NCBI GenBank assembly: GCA_027578815.1
Contig: JANBTH010000215.1
Coordinates: 1 to 26,262 of the forward strand
Source: Coemansia sp. RSA 1804
Lineage: Eukaryota > Kickxellomycota > Kickxellomycetes > Kickxellales > Kickxellaceae
DNA length: 26,262 nt
Direction of reading: 5' to 3'
The notes under the pieces were generated by a model that saw only the letters and a list, made by a program, of their open reading frames with translations, made no database searches and was not told the DNA's origin. Position 1 is the first letter of the stretch; each line of letters opens with the position of its first letter. Of this stretch, positions 1 through 9,026 are shown piece by piece. The position numbers were made by a program, and so were the translations under genes.

Positions 1-262
1 GCAGTTTTTTCATTTTTCATTTTTGTTGTCGTTCCAGCTCAGCCGCCATTGCGGCGCAAGATGGGCCACGCATCCTTGCAACGACAATAACAATAGCAAT
101 ATCAACGGCAGCGGCACCGGTAGCAATGGCAACAACAATCGCACCAGTCTCGGAGAGCTGCTTCGGGTTGAGCTGCTCCTCTCTTTAGCCAGCAAAACCA
201 CACAAGAATGCTGGTGGCATCGTGGTTCCAATCCCCCCATCTCTTCACCCAACCTGGATTGA
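1..262 (+). CDS. possible 3'-terminal exon of a gene entering from the left edge (unrecognised)
   Basis: A T-rich tract ending in a good 3' splice site (tcgttccag, ending at 38) is followed by an open frame to a TGA at 260-262. Its predicted peptide contains an Asn/Ser/Gly-rich stretch encoded mainly by AAC, AAT, AGC and GGC, then a Leu-rich segment (about LGELLRVELLLSLASKTT) and a Trp-Trp pair. The low-complexity Asn/Gly linker is typical of fungal regulatory proteins and argues for this frame, because the other frames turn it into Thr/Ile or poly-Leu. I do not recognise a domain and the upstream exons are outside the window. It could also be untranslated sequence. Confidence 0.3.
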   Translation, partial: QFFHFSFLLSFQLSRHCGARWATHPCNDNNNSNINGSGTGSNGNNNRTSLGELLRVELLLSLASKTTQECWWHRGSNPPISSPNLD

Positions 263-1208
263 TAAATTATGCAAATGGATGTAGAAAAATTTTTTCCTCT
301 TCAGTCCTGTGCCTCTCAGCGCATGGTCCTAGCTTGGCCAACAGGAAGCTCGATGTGGAGGCAGCTCAGCTCTCTAGCATACGCAGGAATGAGCCAAAAG
401 CCACGGCCGCAGACTGGCTCGAAAGCAGAAACGGCCCAGAGCATTCTCGGGCTCCCCCCATCTTCCCTCTTTTTGCTGCGTGTCTCCCTGAATCCTGTAA
501 ACATGGAAAAGAAAAGCCACTGCGTGTTCTGGGTGCCCACTATCAGCACTGGTCCTGGGCTGGCATCTCGGATACCGCAATATATGTGCCAGCTCTTGTT
601 CGGATCGTGCAGCTACTGCGTCTGGCCAGCAACGCAATATGATACACAATAAACCACCCACCTTAATAGTATCCCTTTTTGCGTGCAATATAGCGATATT
701 GCCAATATACGTTGTCGTATTGTGTTGAGCAGATGTTATAGTAAATAAATTAATGAAACGCTGCAGAACTCTGCAACACGAAAAAGCGCAAGAGAGGAAG
801 AGAACCAACGCAGCTAAACAAACCAGCAATGTCTCCTTCCGCTTGCCGTGTTCACATGACATCCGTCTGCTCATTCCTTTTTTGTTTATTTACTCATTCT
901 TGTTCTGCTCAGGCAGTATCGAGAAGAGAAGGCGTGACAAGCGTGAGTTACTTGTTCAGCCGTTAGCTATTCCTTTTCTTTTGCAAAAGAAAACAACAAA
1001 CCGCCACCAATAAGAAGCTATCCTCCATTTTGCTTTATTTTGTTTATTTTCTGTTTTCAATTGTGCTTTAATTCTCGTTCTTTTTGTTTTCATGATTTTG
1101 CTTCATTGCCCACCTTTTCTATATATTTACATTATTCGCGTTTTTAGCACACCACAGAATCCAGGAATTGACGAGAAAGCGCAATCCCTTCTCCGCCCTA
1201 TCTAGGAA
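263..1208. other. unresolved coding-like stretch followed by AT-rich intergenic region
   Basis: Positions 269-652 stay open in two overlapping plus-strand frames (208-642 and 269-652). A good acceptor-like tract (ttttttcctcttcag, ending at 306) precedes base composition like that of exons. I cannot choose a frame, join it to the exon on the left or recognise a domain; it may be a further 3' exon, a decayed gene or a 3' UTR. From about 650 the sequence becomes AT-rich, with possible polyadenylation-type A/T runs near 735-752. The 500 bp before the BIR gene are T-rich leader or promoter sequence. A gtgagt donor-like site at 941 and a tatctag acceptor-like site ending at 1204 would allow a 5' UTR intron, but this is not proven. 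Confidence 0.3.
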
Positions 1209-2672
1209 ATGAAGGACATTTATGCACTGTGTACATTCAAGCAGCGCAAAGACTCGTTTCTGCGGCGTGGGCGGTTCCGGTGGCCATACATAAAGTACAA
1301 AAAGTATCTGGCGCAGCCTGACACGCTGGCCTCGGCCGGGTTTGCATTCACGCCGGCAAAGGATGCGCCAGACAACGTCCAGTGCTTTGTGTGCGGGTTC
1401 GAGCTGACTGGATGGGAGGAAACAGACGATCCGTTTGCCGAGCACTATGCGCACAAGCCAGATTGCGTATATGCGCAAGTGCACTGCCGCACGCGGGTCG
1501 CGCGGGTGGGAAACAAGTTTGAGTGGAATGGCTGGCCCATCGATTTGCCCCCTCTCGTCGACTTGCCGGAAGAGGAGAAGGCCGAGGAGACAAAGAAGAT
1601 GATGAGTGTTCGCGCAGACACCAATAGTCGACTGCAGACGTTTTCTGTTAGCAAATGGCCCCATATGGGTCGTGCTGGCTGGATGGTCACGCCCGAGAAG
1701 CTTGCCTCGGCCGGATTCTATTTCACGCCCGAATGGCCTGGCGACGACACCACGACTTGTGCGTTTTGCGGGTATGCGCTGGCAGACTGGGAGCCAGAAG
1801 ACGACCCTAATGCCGAGCACGCGCGCAGAACCCCCGACTGCCTGTTCTTCAGGCTTGCGGAGGCGCGTGGTTCTTCTGTGCGGTCGCCCGAGAAGCCTAT
1901 GGTCAGATCGCCTGTGCGTACACCGGTTCGGATGCCTCTGCCAGTGCTAGTGCCTGAAGCCGACGCCGAACCCAGTGCAAAGCGTTCTTCGGAGCACGGT
2001 TCTCCGGCTGAAGCGCCCAACAGCGTGGATGGCCAGGGGTCGCGTCGTTCATCCACATCCTCTAAGCGCCAGCGCATAAGCGAGACTGACGAGGTTTCTG
2101 CCAACGAAAACAGCGATGGCACTGGCGATGAAGAGCACACTAGTCCTGCCGATGCCAATGGCGTTGAGTCGTTGGAGGATACGAACAACGTTGCACCGTA
2201 CGCTGCTAACGGGGATGTGCACGATGACGTAGTGATACTGACCGACGCCGAATCCAATGCCGGTGGCGAAGACCTCATAGGAGCTACGCAAGTAGAAACC
2301 GACATGCTAGGCCATATGTCGCCGATAGACATGCAGATTGACCTTATAGGCACAGAAAACGATCCTTATACTCAAGAGACGCAGTTGTCGCACACCCAGA
2401 TCGATGAGTACAATCTGGCTGGCGATGCAAAGCACACGTTGGAAGAAGGAGAGGGAGAAGAAACGGAGGGAGCGGCGGCTGAGAATCCCGACATGGACGA
2501 CGGCGAGTGGGACCTTGACGAGGACGAGGAGAACATGAGCGTCGAGGAGTTTATTCGCGCATGCTGCGACCACAAGATTACCTCGCTTGAGTCATCCGCT
2601 GCCCAGATGGTCAGCGCATTTATGCAACGCGCAGAGAGCACACGCGAACGAATTTGTAATATGACGTGGTAA
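1209..2672 (+). CDS. bir1: survivin/Bir1-type protein with two BIR domains
   Basis: The protein has 487 residues. It is probably the fungal survivin of the chromosomal passenger complex, which targets Aurora kinase and INCENP to centromeres and the spindle midzone. Two BIR zinc folds are visible. The first spans about residues 5-93 with ligands C59, C62, H79 and C86; the second spans about 138-217 with C184, C187, H204 and C211. Both carry the LASAGF and W-E-x-x-DDP motifs. A long disordered, acidic and Ser-rich middle follows (about 220-430). The C-terminal acidic patch plus helix (MSVEEFIRACCDHK and on) resembles the Bir1/survivin helix that binds INCENP and borealin. The two-BIR layout matches fission yeast Bir1 rather than single-BIR animal survivin. 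The ATG at 1209 begins just before the first BIR and no better upstream start is seen. There is no RING or CARD, so it is not an apoptosis-type IAP ligase. Confidence 0.85.
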   Translation: MKDIYALCTFKQRKDSFLRRGRFRWPYIKYKKYLAQPDTLASAGFAFTPAKDAPDNVQCFVCGFELTGWEETDDPFAEHYAHKPDCVYAQVHCRTRVARVGNKFEWNGWPIDLPPLVDLPEEEKAEETKKMMSVRADTNSRLQTFSVSKWPHMGRAGWMVTPEKLASAGFYFTPEWPGDDTTTCAFCGYALADWEPEDDPNAEHARRTPDCLFFRLAEARGSSVRSPEKPMVRSPVRTPVRMPLPVLVPEADAEPSAKRSSEHGSPAEAPNSVDGQGSRRSSTSSKRQRISETDEVSANENSDGTGDEEHTSPADANGVESLEDTNNVAPYAANGDVHDDVVILTDAESNAGGEDLIGATQVETDMLGHMSPIDMQIDLIGTENDPYTQETQLSHTQIDEYNLAGDAKHTLEEGEGEETEGAAAENPDMDDGEWDLDEDEENMSVEEFIRACCDHKITSLESSAAQMVSAFMQRAESTRERICNMTW

Positions 2673-3330
2673 TCCGCTGTCTTTTTTCCTGTCTGCATTG
2701 GCATTTTCTGGCTTGGTCTTTTGTTCAAATACAAGCCTGTTTTATAATCTGTGTTTTTGTACTGCAGAGGCACTCTGGACATATCTTCCATATTATGGAT
2801 GTCTATGTATAGAGCTCTCTCGTGCCACAGTAAATTTATATTAAATTATATTTGAATAACGATACCACATTATTCAGGACATAATATAATATATTGTTAT
2901 AATCGACTAAAGATATATTGCAAAAAAACATGCCATTCAAATGAGGATGCTAAAACTTTGACGAAAAAAATAATTGTTATATATAGAGTCTTATCCCAGT
3001 ACACATGTCGCTTAATATGGTTGTAGGCACACTGAAATAGAGCTACAATTCAGCTATCTTTTACTAGGCATTGAATTGTTTGTCACTATGTTCAAATTGG
3101 CTATTGACAGCACCTTATACTACCTTTCGTCTTGTCAAATGTATCGCATTTCTTAGTTTTGACATCTCTAATCATACATGCCTTCTAATATCCTCTCTGC
3201 ATGTGTTAAATCTCACCTGTAGTTTAATACCTGTATTTTTAATTTTCTTATTCATATTGGGTTTCTTTACACTCTTATGGAAGGTATGGACAAATAATAG
3301 TAGGATTTTGCTTGTAATAAAGCAGAGTGG

Positions 3331-3424
3331 AGCTTTGGATGTATTGACTGCAAATGCAAAATAATAGAAGAAAAATAGACAGAGTAGAGGAAAAAGATAA
3401 TGAGCAGAAGCGGCTGAACAGCAC
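3331..3424 (+). repeat. diverged repeat, copy A
   Basis: This 94-bp segment aligns without gaps to 4075-4168. I count 63 of 94 identical positions by eye, including long shared blocks around AAAATAATA and the ending GAACAGCAC. Many of the differences are A/G or C/T transitions. Weaker similarity seems to extend upstream (GGTTTCTT at 3259 against 4021) and downstream (CAATATCC...AAACTTGT near 3553 against 4298), so the original unit may be several hundred bases. It looks like an old duplication or two decayed copies of a mobile element; neither copy has an intact ORF. Confidence 0.5.
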
Positions 3425-4074
3425 TTTATGCTGCCAAATTTTGCGGACAAAAAAGTCACACCTCGGAAATATTTCTTCTACATTTTTAGCCTTATTTCAT
3501 ATTGAAATTCATATAGAGTTTGTTCATACGGCATCTACACCTGATTTTCTTTCAATATCCTAGACAAACTTGTAAAGAGTTCTGCGAATGTAGGCTGCCT
3601 TTTAAAAAGATTGTAGAGCATGCACTTACAAGACCCAGTATGTCGTTCATAAGGAAACTTTACGTATAGTTAATAAAGTATAATCATGTAGACATCAATG
3701 ATTTGCATTTATTTCAAGAAAAATACAGAACTACTACCAAGGAAAAGAATTATTTTCTATATGTATCCACTGTAGGTGGTCTTGTTGCATTCGTACGAGC
3801 TTGATAATTACATTCTCCACTAGTTGTTTATTACTAAATGTTTTATGTATTTTTCTTACTCGACGTTATCACGAATCATTTCATTTTTATTTCAATAATC
3901 CCTTTTTACCTCCACCTTTTATCCCGACAAAATTCCTAGTTCAAAGTGCTTCCATCGTTTTGTTTCCTTCCCCTCTTCTTTCCAAAGAATTTATAATACT
4001 GGCACTTAGGCTACTAGCTAGGTTTCTTGCAGTATCTCTAGAAGGCTTTACCATTGTCAAATAAATGTTAATAG

Positions 4075-4168
4075 GGCTTGGAATATCTTGACTATAAGTA
4101 TAAAATAATAAATGAAAAGAAAAAATATGTGAAGTAAAACAAAATGGTCAAGGACGGCCGAACAGCAC
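4075..4168 (+). repeat. diverged repeat, copy B
   Basis: Partner of the segment at 3331-3424, about 744 bp downstream and in the same orientation. It ends in GGCCGAACAGCACCTCTTATAA. A short third match (GACAGCACCTTATA) lies near 3107-3120, which hints at more copies. No terminal inverted repeats or target-site duplications could be defined by eye. Confidence 0.5.
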
Positions 4169-5756
4169 CTCTTATAATGGAAATCTCCACGTCAAACCCT
4201 ATAATCTACACACATTCTCTTCTGAATCGCCATCTGATTGTATTCCCGTTTGGTGGGGATATTTTATTATTTTAGACTTGTTTGCTCACGCTTACCAATA
4301 TCCAAAATAAACTTGTGAAGTTTTAATAAAGAAATTAGTCAGATGTCCCACCAATATTCGTTTATGTAGTAAATTCCGTGTTTTGGACTTTAGAGAGTTT
4401 TTGTGACACATGTTGAAGCCAAAAACTGCTGATACTAGTCAGGCAATAGGCTAATCGGATAGCAGAGCTCAACTGGTTTTTTTAAGAGCCTCATGATACT
4501 CGTCAGAGATTGTTCTCTAAGAAACCCAGCAAGTGGCCCTTCTTTCAAGCTGAAGACTGATAGTAAGTATGAATAAAGCAAAAATGTGCAGTTTGGGTAG
4601 TTCAAAGCCTGCTGAGCCGTTTGAAGCATTCAAATGACACACTCGCAATCGATAGTGCTGAACGATTTAAATAGGCAGACCGATGACAGAATCCAGCGTG
4701 CTCTTTTATAGTCGCTAGCCATCCAAAATGAGGCGCCCAACACGCACTCAATAGAATATCGGCCAAAGCCCACAGAGGCAATGCTGGTTCTTTCACTTTA
4801 ACACATTGCATTGAAACCAAAAACTGACAGCTGCCGATGATTTACCGTCGATTATTATTGCTGGTTTTAAAGATTTCCTTTTTTGCCACGGTAAACGCTT
4901 GTTTTGGATGACTAACATTTAGCTCTTTTTCCTGCAAAAGCAAGGAGAATTAAATTTCTGGACCGAAAATGTTGCGGCCATATTCTCCTTTGAGTTTCTC
5001 TCCGTTGCTCTCTTGGCTTGAGAGAAGAGAAACACGCGGCAATTCTCTTGCTTCATTGCCTGACAGCCATCCAATCCCCTGGCTCTGTTCAATTCTCCCC
5101 TCTTCCACGAGAATGTTTATTTTTCAGTCTCGCTACCGACAATTGTCCGCCACCCACCAACCACTGCACAGCATTTTCAAGACAAAAGGAGAAAAAAGGT
5201 CCAGAGCGTCATTGCCCTACTTTTGTGTTCCATCCATTTGTGGTATTCATTGTCTGTCATTCAATGCACTCCAAACGAGTAGTTCTCTGCCTCTGAACGT
5301 GAGTAATAACCGCACTTGTGCGCACAACATTCCTTGGTAAACTGCCAAAAGGGCTGCTCTCTCCTTTTGTCCTCTTGGCTTTTTGTCGTTATTTCTTTTC
5401 GCTTATTTCATTTCATTTGATTTATGCGCTACTGCGTCGTTATGCTGCATTCTGAGAGTCAATCGCTTTCTTTACGCTTTTATCTTACCGTGTTTTTATC
5501 TTGGATCATTGCGAGCTCTGGCGACACAGGTCTTCCGTCACTCCCAATCTTCAGAACACAGAAATAAACGATTTTATTCCTCATTTGCCTCAGAGATATA
5601 ACTACCAAGGCCCTTGTCTATTTTCGTAACAAAAGTCCGTTTATTCTATCTGCTAATTCTCCGATAATATTAAAGCGCTGGGTTTTCCCCATCTCTCTTA
5701 TCTTTCCATTGCCAGATCGTTTCAGGCGATTGACTTTTTTTTTTGGCTAGAAACAA

Positions 5757-6284
5757 ATGGCCAGTCCAACAGACACTGTGCTGCCGTCGGAGCATCACAA
5801 CTACAGAGTAATCGACAGCGACGACGGGTCGGAGGAAGTCGAGGCGCACATGGAGTTTATGGAGCTAGCCATCCAGCAGGCCAGCAGAGCGCAGCCGATT
5901 GAGACGGCGTTCAGCGTAGGGTCGCTCTTGGTAAATGGGCGGCAGATCATTGCCACCGGGTATTCGCGCGAACTCCCAGGCAACACACACTCCGCACAAT
6001 GCGCCATCGCAAAGTCAAAAACAGCCACGCAGTCGCACATGGTCCGAGGGTCCGTGCTCTATTCGACAATGGAGCCCTGCTCGTTCCGCCTATCCGGAAA
6101 CACGCCCTGCTCCACGCACATAATCAATGCAGGCATCAAGCATGTCGTCATTGGCGTCAAAGAGCCCACGACGTTCTCCGATTGCCAGGGCGTCACACGG
6201 CTGTTGGAAGCCGGCATCGAAGTCACCCATCTAAAAATCCTCGAGGAGGAATGTCTCAAGCCAAACATACACCTTCTCACGTAG
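5757..6284 (+). CDS. Rib2/DRAP-deaminase-like cytidine deaminase-fold protein with altered active site
   Basis: The protein has 175 residues: a short acidic N-terminus, then a complete CDA fold. It carries the hallmarks of the fungal Rib2 C-terminal deaminase family, which acts on a riboflavin-pathway pyrimidine: GYSRELPGNTH at 68-78 and MEPCSFRLSGNTPC at 105-118. The zinc ligands H78, C108 and C118 are present. The usual motif His-Ala-Glu-Gln-Cys reads H78-S79-A80-Q81-C82 here, so the proton-shuttling glutamate is replaced by alanine. The codons are cac tcc gca caa tgc and the frame is intact on both sides. The family is clear, but deaminase activity is doubtful. No Rib2 N-terminal pseudouridine-synthase domain is fused to it. 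The ATG at 5757 follows a T-rich tract and an acceptor-like ctag. It converges with the prenyltransferase gene across 147 bp. Confidence 0.8.
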   Translation: MASPTDTVLPSEHHNYRVIDSDDGSEEVEAHMEFMELAIQQASRAQPIETAFSVGSLLVNGRQIIATGYSRELPGNTHSAQCAIAKSKTATQSHMVRGSVLYSTMEPCSFRLSGNTPCSTHIINAGIKHVVIGVKEPTTFSDCQGVTRLLEAGIEVTHLKILEEECLKPNIHLLT

Positions 6285-6431
6285 CGGGGTTTTTTTTCAA
6301 TTCTTTCAAGCATGTCTATTTCCTTCTTCGCTCTTGGCCACCGTAATAAAGGGCCATTTTATTGCTTTATAACAGAATACAAACAAGCAACCCACTGTAG
6401 CGGTTGGCAGCCATGCATGCGATCCTTGCTT

Positions 6432-7564
6432 TTACAGCCCCCAGCGCTTGCTCAGACTCTTGCTCATGTCTCTGTATCTGCCGACATGGTATGTGTCAAT
6501 CTGCTCTAGCCTTTCTAACGTAGCAAGGCACTCTTTCTTGTGCTCGTCATCCACCAAATGCGGCGCAATCTTCTCCAGCGCAACAAGCGTCTCTACAAGC
6601 TCAACCATCGGCCGCTTGCTGTCTTCCTCCAGATCCAGCAGTTCACGGATCGCCGCCACTTTATCGCACAACAGCTTCTGCTTTTCGCACTCGTCCTCTT
6701 GCACGTCCAACAGCCAGTCGTAGTACAGCCACCCGTTCTGGTCGTCAGGATCGGTGTATATGGCGTTGAGGATCAGGCCAAACTCCCTTTTCAGCACCTC
6801 CTGCTGCTCTAGAGCACCACCAGCCTTTTGCATGATTGCCGGAAGCAGCTTGCTTCTGTTATGCCATGCCGAATGGTTTGCGCAATCCTTATTGATCTGG
6901 TCTGTCGTAAATGCAAACTCGCTCGCATCGACATCGTCTCTTTGCGTATCGGTGTCAAGCGACTCCTTCATCCGCGCAACAACAAACCGTCTGTAGTCCC
7001 AGCCGTGGTAGTTGCGCGCATCGTACGAGAGAAGCTTGGCAACCAGTGCAAGCTCTCCCTTCCATGCAGGTGTTGGCAACGACCTGAGCGCCCACACGCG
7101 GTGATACCACATCCAGTAGCTCTTTATGTTCTTCAGAATGATCTCCAGCAAGAACGCCAGCTCCTTCTCCAGCATCGCCTGCCGCTGCTCGTCGTCCTGC
7201 CACTCGGGCAGATTTGCAAATATCTCGCGCCGGTAGTTCCACACCGTGTGCAGCTCCGTATTGAGTTCGAGCAGCCGCTGCGTTGCCTCCAATGTTTCGC
7301 GCGTGTACACACCTTGCGCCTTGTTCTGCATGACAAGGTCATTTAGCGCGCAGTACTTTTCCACACGCTGTCGGTTCTGCTCCTTTTCGTCAACCGTAGC
7401 CTCCTTTGCCGCCTGGCGCCGACGTCCGTGCTATTTGTTTATCCATTTGTACAACCGACACAGTTCTTGTTGCTGAGTAGAAATAGAGAATATAACGTTG
7501 CATTCATGCTATCCGTCGACAGAACAGGATGTGCATTTAGCGTATAGTCGCATTTGCTTACCAT
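6432..7564 (-). CDS. bet4: Rab geranylgeranyltransferase alpha subunit (Bet4/RabGGTA)
   Basis: Spliced CDS: 7564-7562 (ATG only) joined to 7430-6432, giving 333 residues. It is the alpha subunit of type II geranylgeranyltransferase, which with Bet2 attaches geranylgeranyl groups to Rab GTPases delivered by the escort protein. Five PPTA repeats of the N-x-W-x-Y-R-R type are visible: VWNYRREI, MWYHRVWAL, GWDYRRFVV, AWHNRSKLL and GWLYYDWLL. The mature N-terminus M-HGRRRQAAKEA matches the conserved MHGR start of this family and supports the splice. Without splicing, the continuous frame offers only a GTG (7364) inside conserved sequence. The animal-specific Ig-like and leucine-rich-repeat domains are absent, as in yeast Bet4. 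The last repeat is degenerate (YYDW). Confidence 0.9.
7431..7561 (-). other. 131-bp intron directly after the start codon of bet4
   Basis: On the minus strand the donor is ATG|GTAAGC and the acceptor is CAAATAG|CACGGACG. Its length is not a multiple of three, and reading from the ATG into the intron meets an in-frame TAA after about 40 codons, so an unspliced transcript cannot make the enzyme. The first coding exon is therefore only the three bases of the ATG plus untranslated leader. Confidence 0.85.
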
Positions 7565-7817
7565 TTTCAATTAGCTGTGTGTAATAAGCTTGGAGAGGTG
7601 GGGCCAAATGTGAATTCTATGCACTTTATAACAACTAGAAAAAGAAAAAAAGGTAAGAAAGGGGAAGGAAAAGAGAGCGTGATAGTAGCTGCTTTTCAAA
7701 ACCCCATGTTCTCCATTTTTCAAACCAGCAATCCAGATAATCCAAGAACAACTGGTTCAGCAAGCGCTTCAAGCAAAGCAAAATAGAAAATAAGCATGGC
7801 AAGAGCTAGAAGAGACG
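7565..7817. other. short intergenic region between bet4 and the RING gene
   Basis: This 253-bp AT-rich gap lies between two minus-strand genes. It must hold the 3' UTR of the RING gene and the promoter and leader of bet4. No RNA gene is seen. Confidence 0.6.
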
Positions 7818-9026
7818 CTACGTCTTGGTCTTTGCACGGCCAACCTTTGCAACGCGGAACTGCAGTACGCGGATGTCGCGCGGACGTAAGGAGTGGCGGC
7901 AAACAGGACACCGTCTTGTCACTTGAGCCGCGCTCTGCACGCAACCTTCGCAGAAAACATGGCCGCACGGGTGAGCGAATACCGCCGGATCCGGGATATC
8001 TAAGCACACAGCACACTTGAACATAATACGCGACCGCTGTCCATGGCTGCCTCCTGGGTCGCCTTGCATGGCCGTGGAAGAGGCCCCGGTTGCGGATCCA
8101 GCGCCTGCCGGTGTCGATGGCACTGATGTTCCCGCCTCTACTCTGCTAATCTCTGCAATACCCGATAGTCTAGATTGTCGTAGCCGCTTGTGTGTGGCTG
8201 ACGCTCCTGCCTGGGGTCTGTCGGCATCCGACTCACGTCTTGAGTGTCGTCGCTTTTCGGCTGCTGCGGATGTGACTGGGCTTGTTGCTGGCGCTGTTGT
8301 TGCTGCTGTCGAGCTTTCTACGGATATTGGGTTCCTGCTGCCACTGCCACTAACGGTGCTGTCGCTAATCCGGGGTGTTCTCATTCGGCGGTGGATCCTC
8401 GGACTTAATTGTGTGTTAATTGAAATGAACTCGTCGACCCCATCCACGTGCAATCCAGAACTGCCTGTATCATGCCTTGACCCACCAAGCGCATCATCGT
8501 TGATAGTCAACGGATCCCGGCGCAACGGGCCTTGAACACCATTGCGACCCAAATGCGCAGGCGTTTCCCCAGCAGTAGTACCATGCATCCACGAATACGA
8601 CTGTGTCGGTGAATGGAAGCTGTCGGGATAGTCGTCGTTCTCGCCGTCAGCTCCGTCGTTGGAATAGTCGTTGGCCGACTCATCGGATTCATCATTTCCA
8701 TCGTAATGGCCGCCAAGTCCAAGAGCATCATTTTCATCTCCCTCGCCGTCCTCGTTATAGAACTGCTGCCCCTCAGGGCTTGAAAACCCAGACTGGTGGT
8801 TTGCGGCATTCAGTGCTCGATGTCCCGATATTCTCAAGCCCATGTTTTCCGGGAGTATTCGCATCCGATGATTCATCGGTGGGTTCAGCGTGTTTAGCTC
8901 GGGTATCTGCTGGCCGGGCAGAACTTCCGGCGGACGGCTAGGCTGCTGTACATGGGTTTGCTGAGATGTCATTGGGTTGGCGTTCATATCATCACCGTCC
9001 TCTTGCCGTACATTGTTTTGATTCAT
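7818..9026 (-). CDS. C-terminal RING finger protein, Slx8-like SUMO-targeted ubiquitin ligase candidate
   Basis: The protein has 402 residues. The first 330 or so are disordered, with acidic Asn/Asp/Gly/Ser-rich stretches and Ser/Ala/Thr-rich linkers. The end is a C3HC4 RING with C338, C341, C354, H356, C359, C362, C373 and C376, then a basic tail. A RING at the very C-terminus with the pattern CxxC...PCGHVFCxxC...CPVCR followed by a hydrophobic-basic tail fits Slx8/RNF4-type SUMO-targeted ligases. A possible SUMO-interacting motif, DEFISI, is present with F200-I-S-I203 after acidic residues. Such enzymes ubiquitylate SUMO-modified nuclear proteins during DNA repair. The RING assignment is firm; the Slx8 identity is an inference from architecture and could equally be another small nuclear RING E3. 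Confidence 0.75.
   Translation of the reverse strand: MNQNNVRQEDGDDMNANPMTSQQTHVQQPSRPPEVLPGQQIPELNTLNPPMNHRMRILPENMGLRISGHRALNAANHQSGFSSPEGQQFYNEDGEGDENDALGLGGHYDGNDESDESANDYSNDGADGENDDYPDSFHSPTQSYSWMHGTTAGETPAHLGRNGVQGPLRRDPLTINDDALGGSRHDTGSSGLHVDGVDEFISINTQLSPRIHRRMRTPRISDSTVSGSGSRNPISVESSTAATTAPATSPVTSAAAEKRRHSRRESDADRPQAGASATHKRLRQSRLSGIAEISRVEAGTSVPSTPAGAGSATGASSTAMQGDPGGSHGQRSRIMFKCAVCLDIPDPAVFAHPCGHVFCEGCVQSAAQVTRRCPVCRHSLRPRDIRVLQFRVAKVGRAKTKT

Larger units (their letters stand above)
2673..5756. other. 3-kb AT-rich intergenic region with no recognisable gene
   Basis: Stop codons are dense and the ORFs present (longest about 120 codons) have AT-driven composition with no motif I recognise. 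From about 2820 to 4430 the sequence is strongly AT-rich and contains diverged repeat copies (separate entries). Between 4430 and 4830 GC content rises and two short minus-strand frames (4435-4629 and 4602-4820) abut; they could be gene debris but show no domain. From about 4970 to 5750 the sequence becomes CT-rich like the other leaders here and is probably the promoter and 5' UTR of the deaminase-fold gene. A GTGAGT donor at 5300 and acceptor-like tracts ending at 5714 (cattgccag) and 5750 (ttggctag) would fit a 5' UTR intron. No tRNA or rRNA was seen. Confidence 0.6.

Noticed and set aside
1718..2353. Minus-strand frame of 211 codons opposite the BIR gene
   Set aside because: Ser-rich reverse shadow of the acidic, disordered part of the BIR protein.
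3071..3364. 97-codon hydrophobic plus-strand frame in the AT-rich region
   Set aside because: Hydrophobicity follows from T-rich codons. There is no motif, and part of it overlaps the diverged repeat whose other copy is not open in the same way.
4435..4820. Two abutting minus-strand frames as a broken gene
   Set aside because: Both are short, no family is recognisable and no frameshift joins them into a plausible product.
2673..5756. tRNA or 5S rRNA genes in the gene desert
   Set aside because: No GGTTCRANNCC-type B box in a foldable context and no 5S-like internal control sequence was seen.
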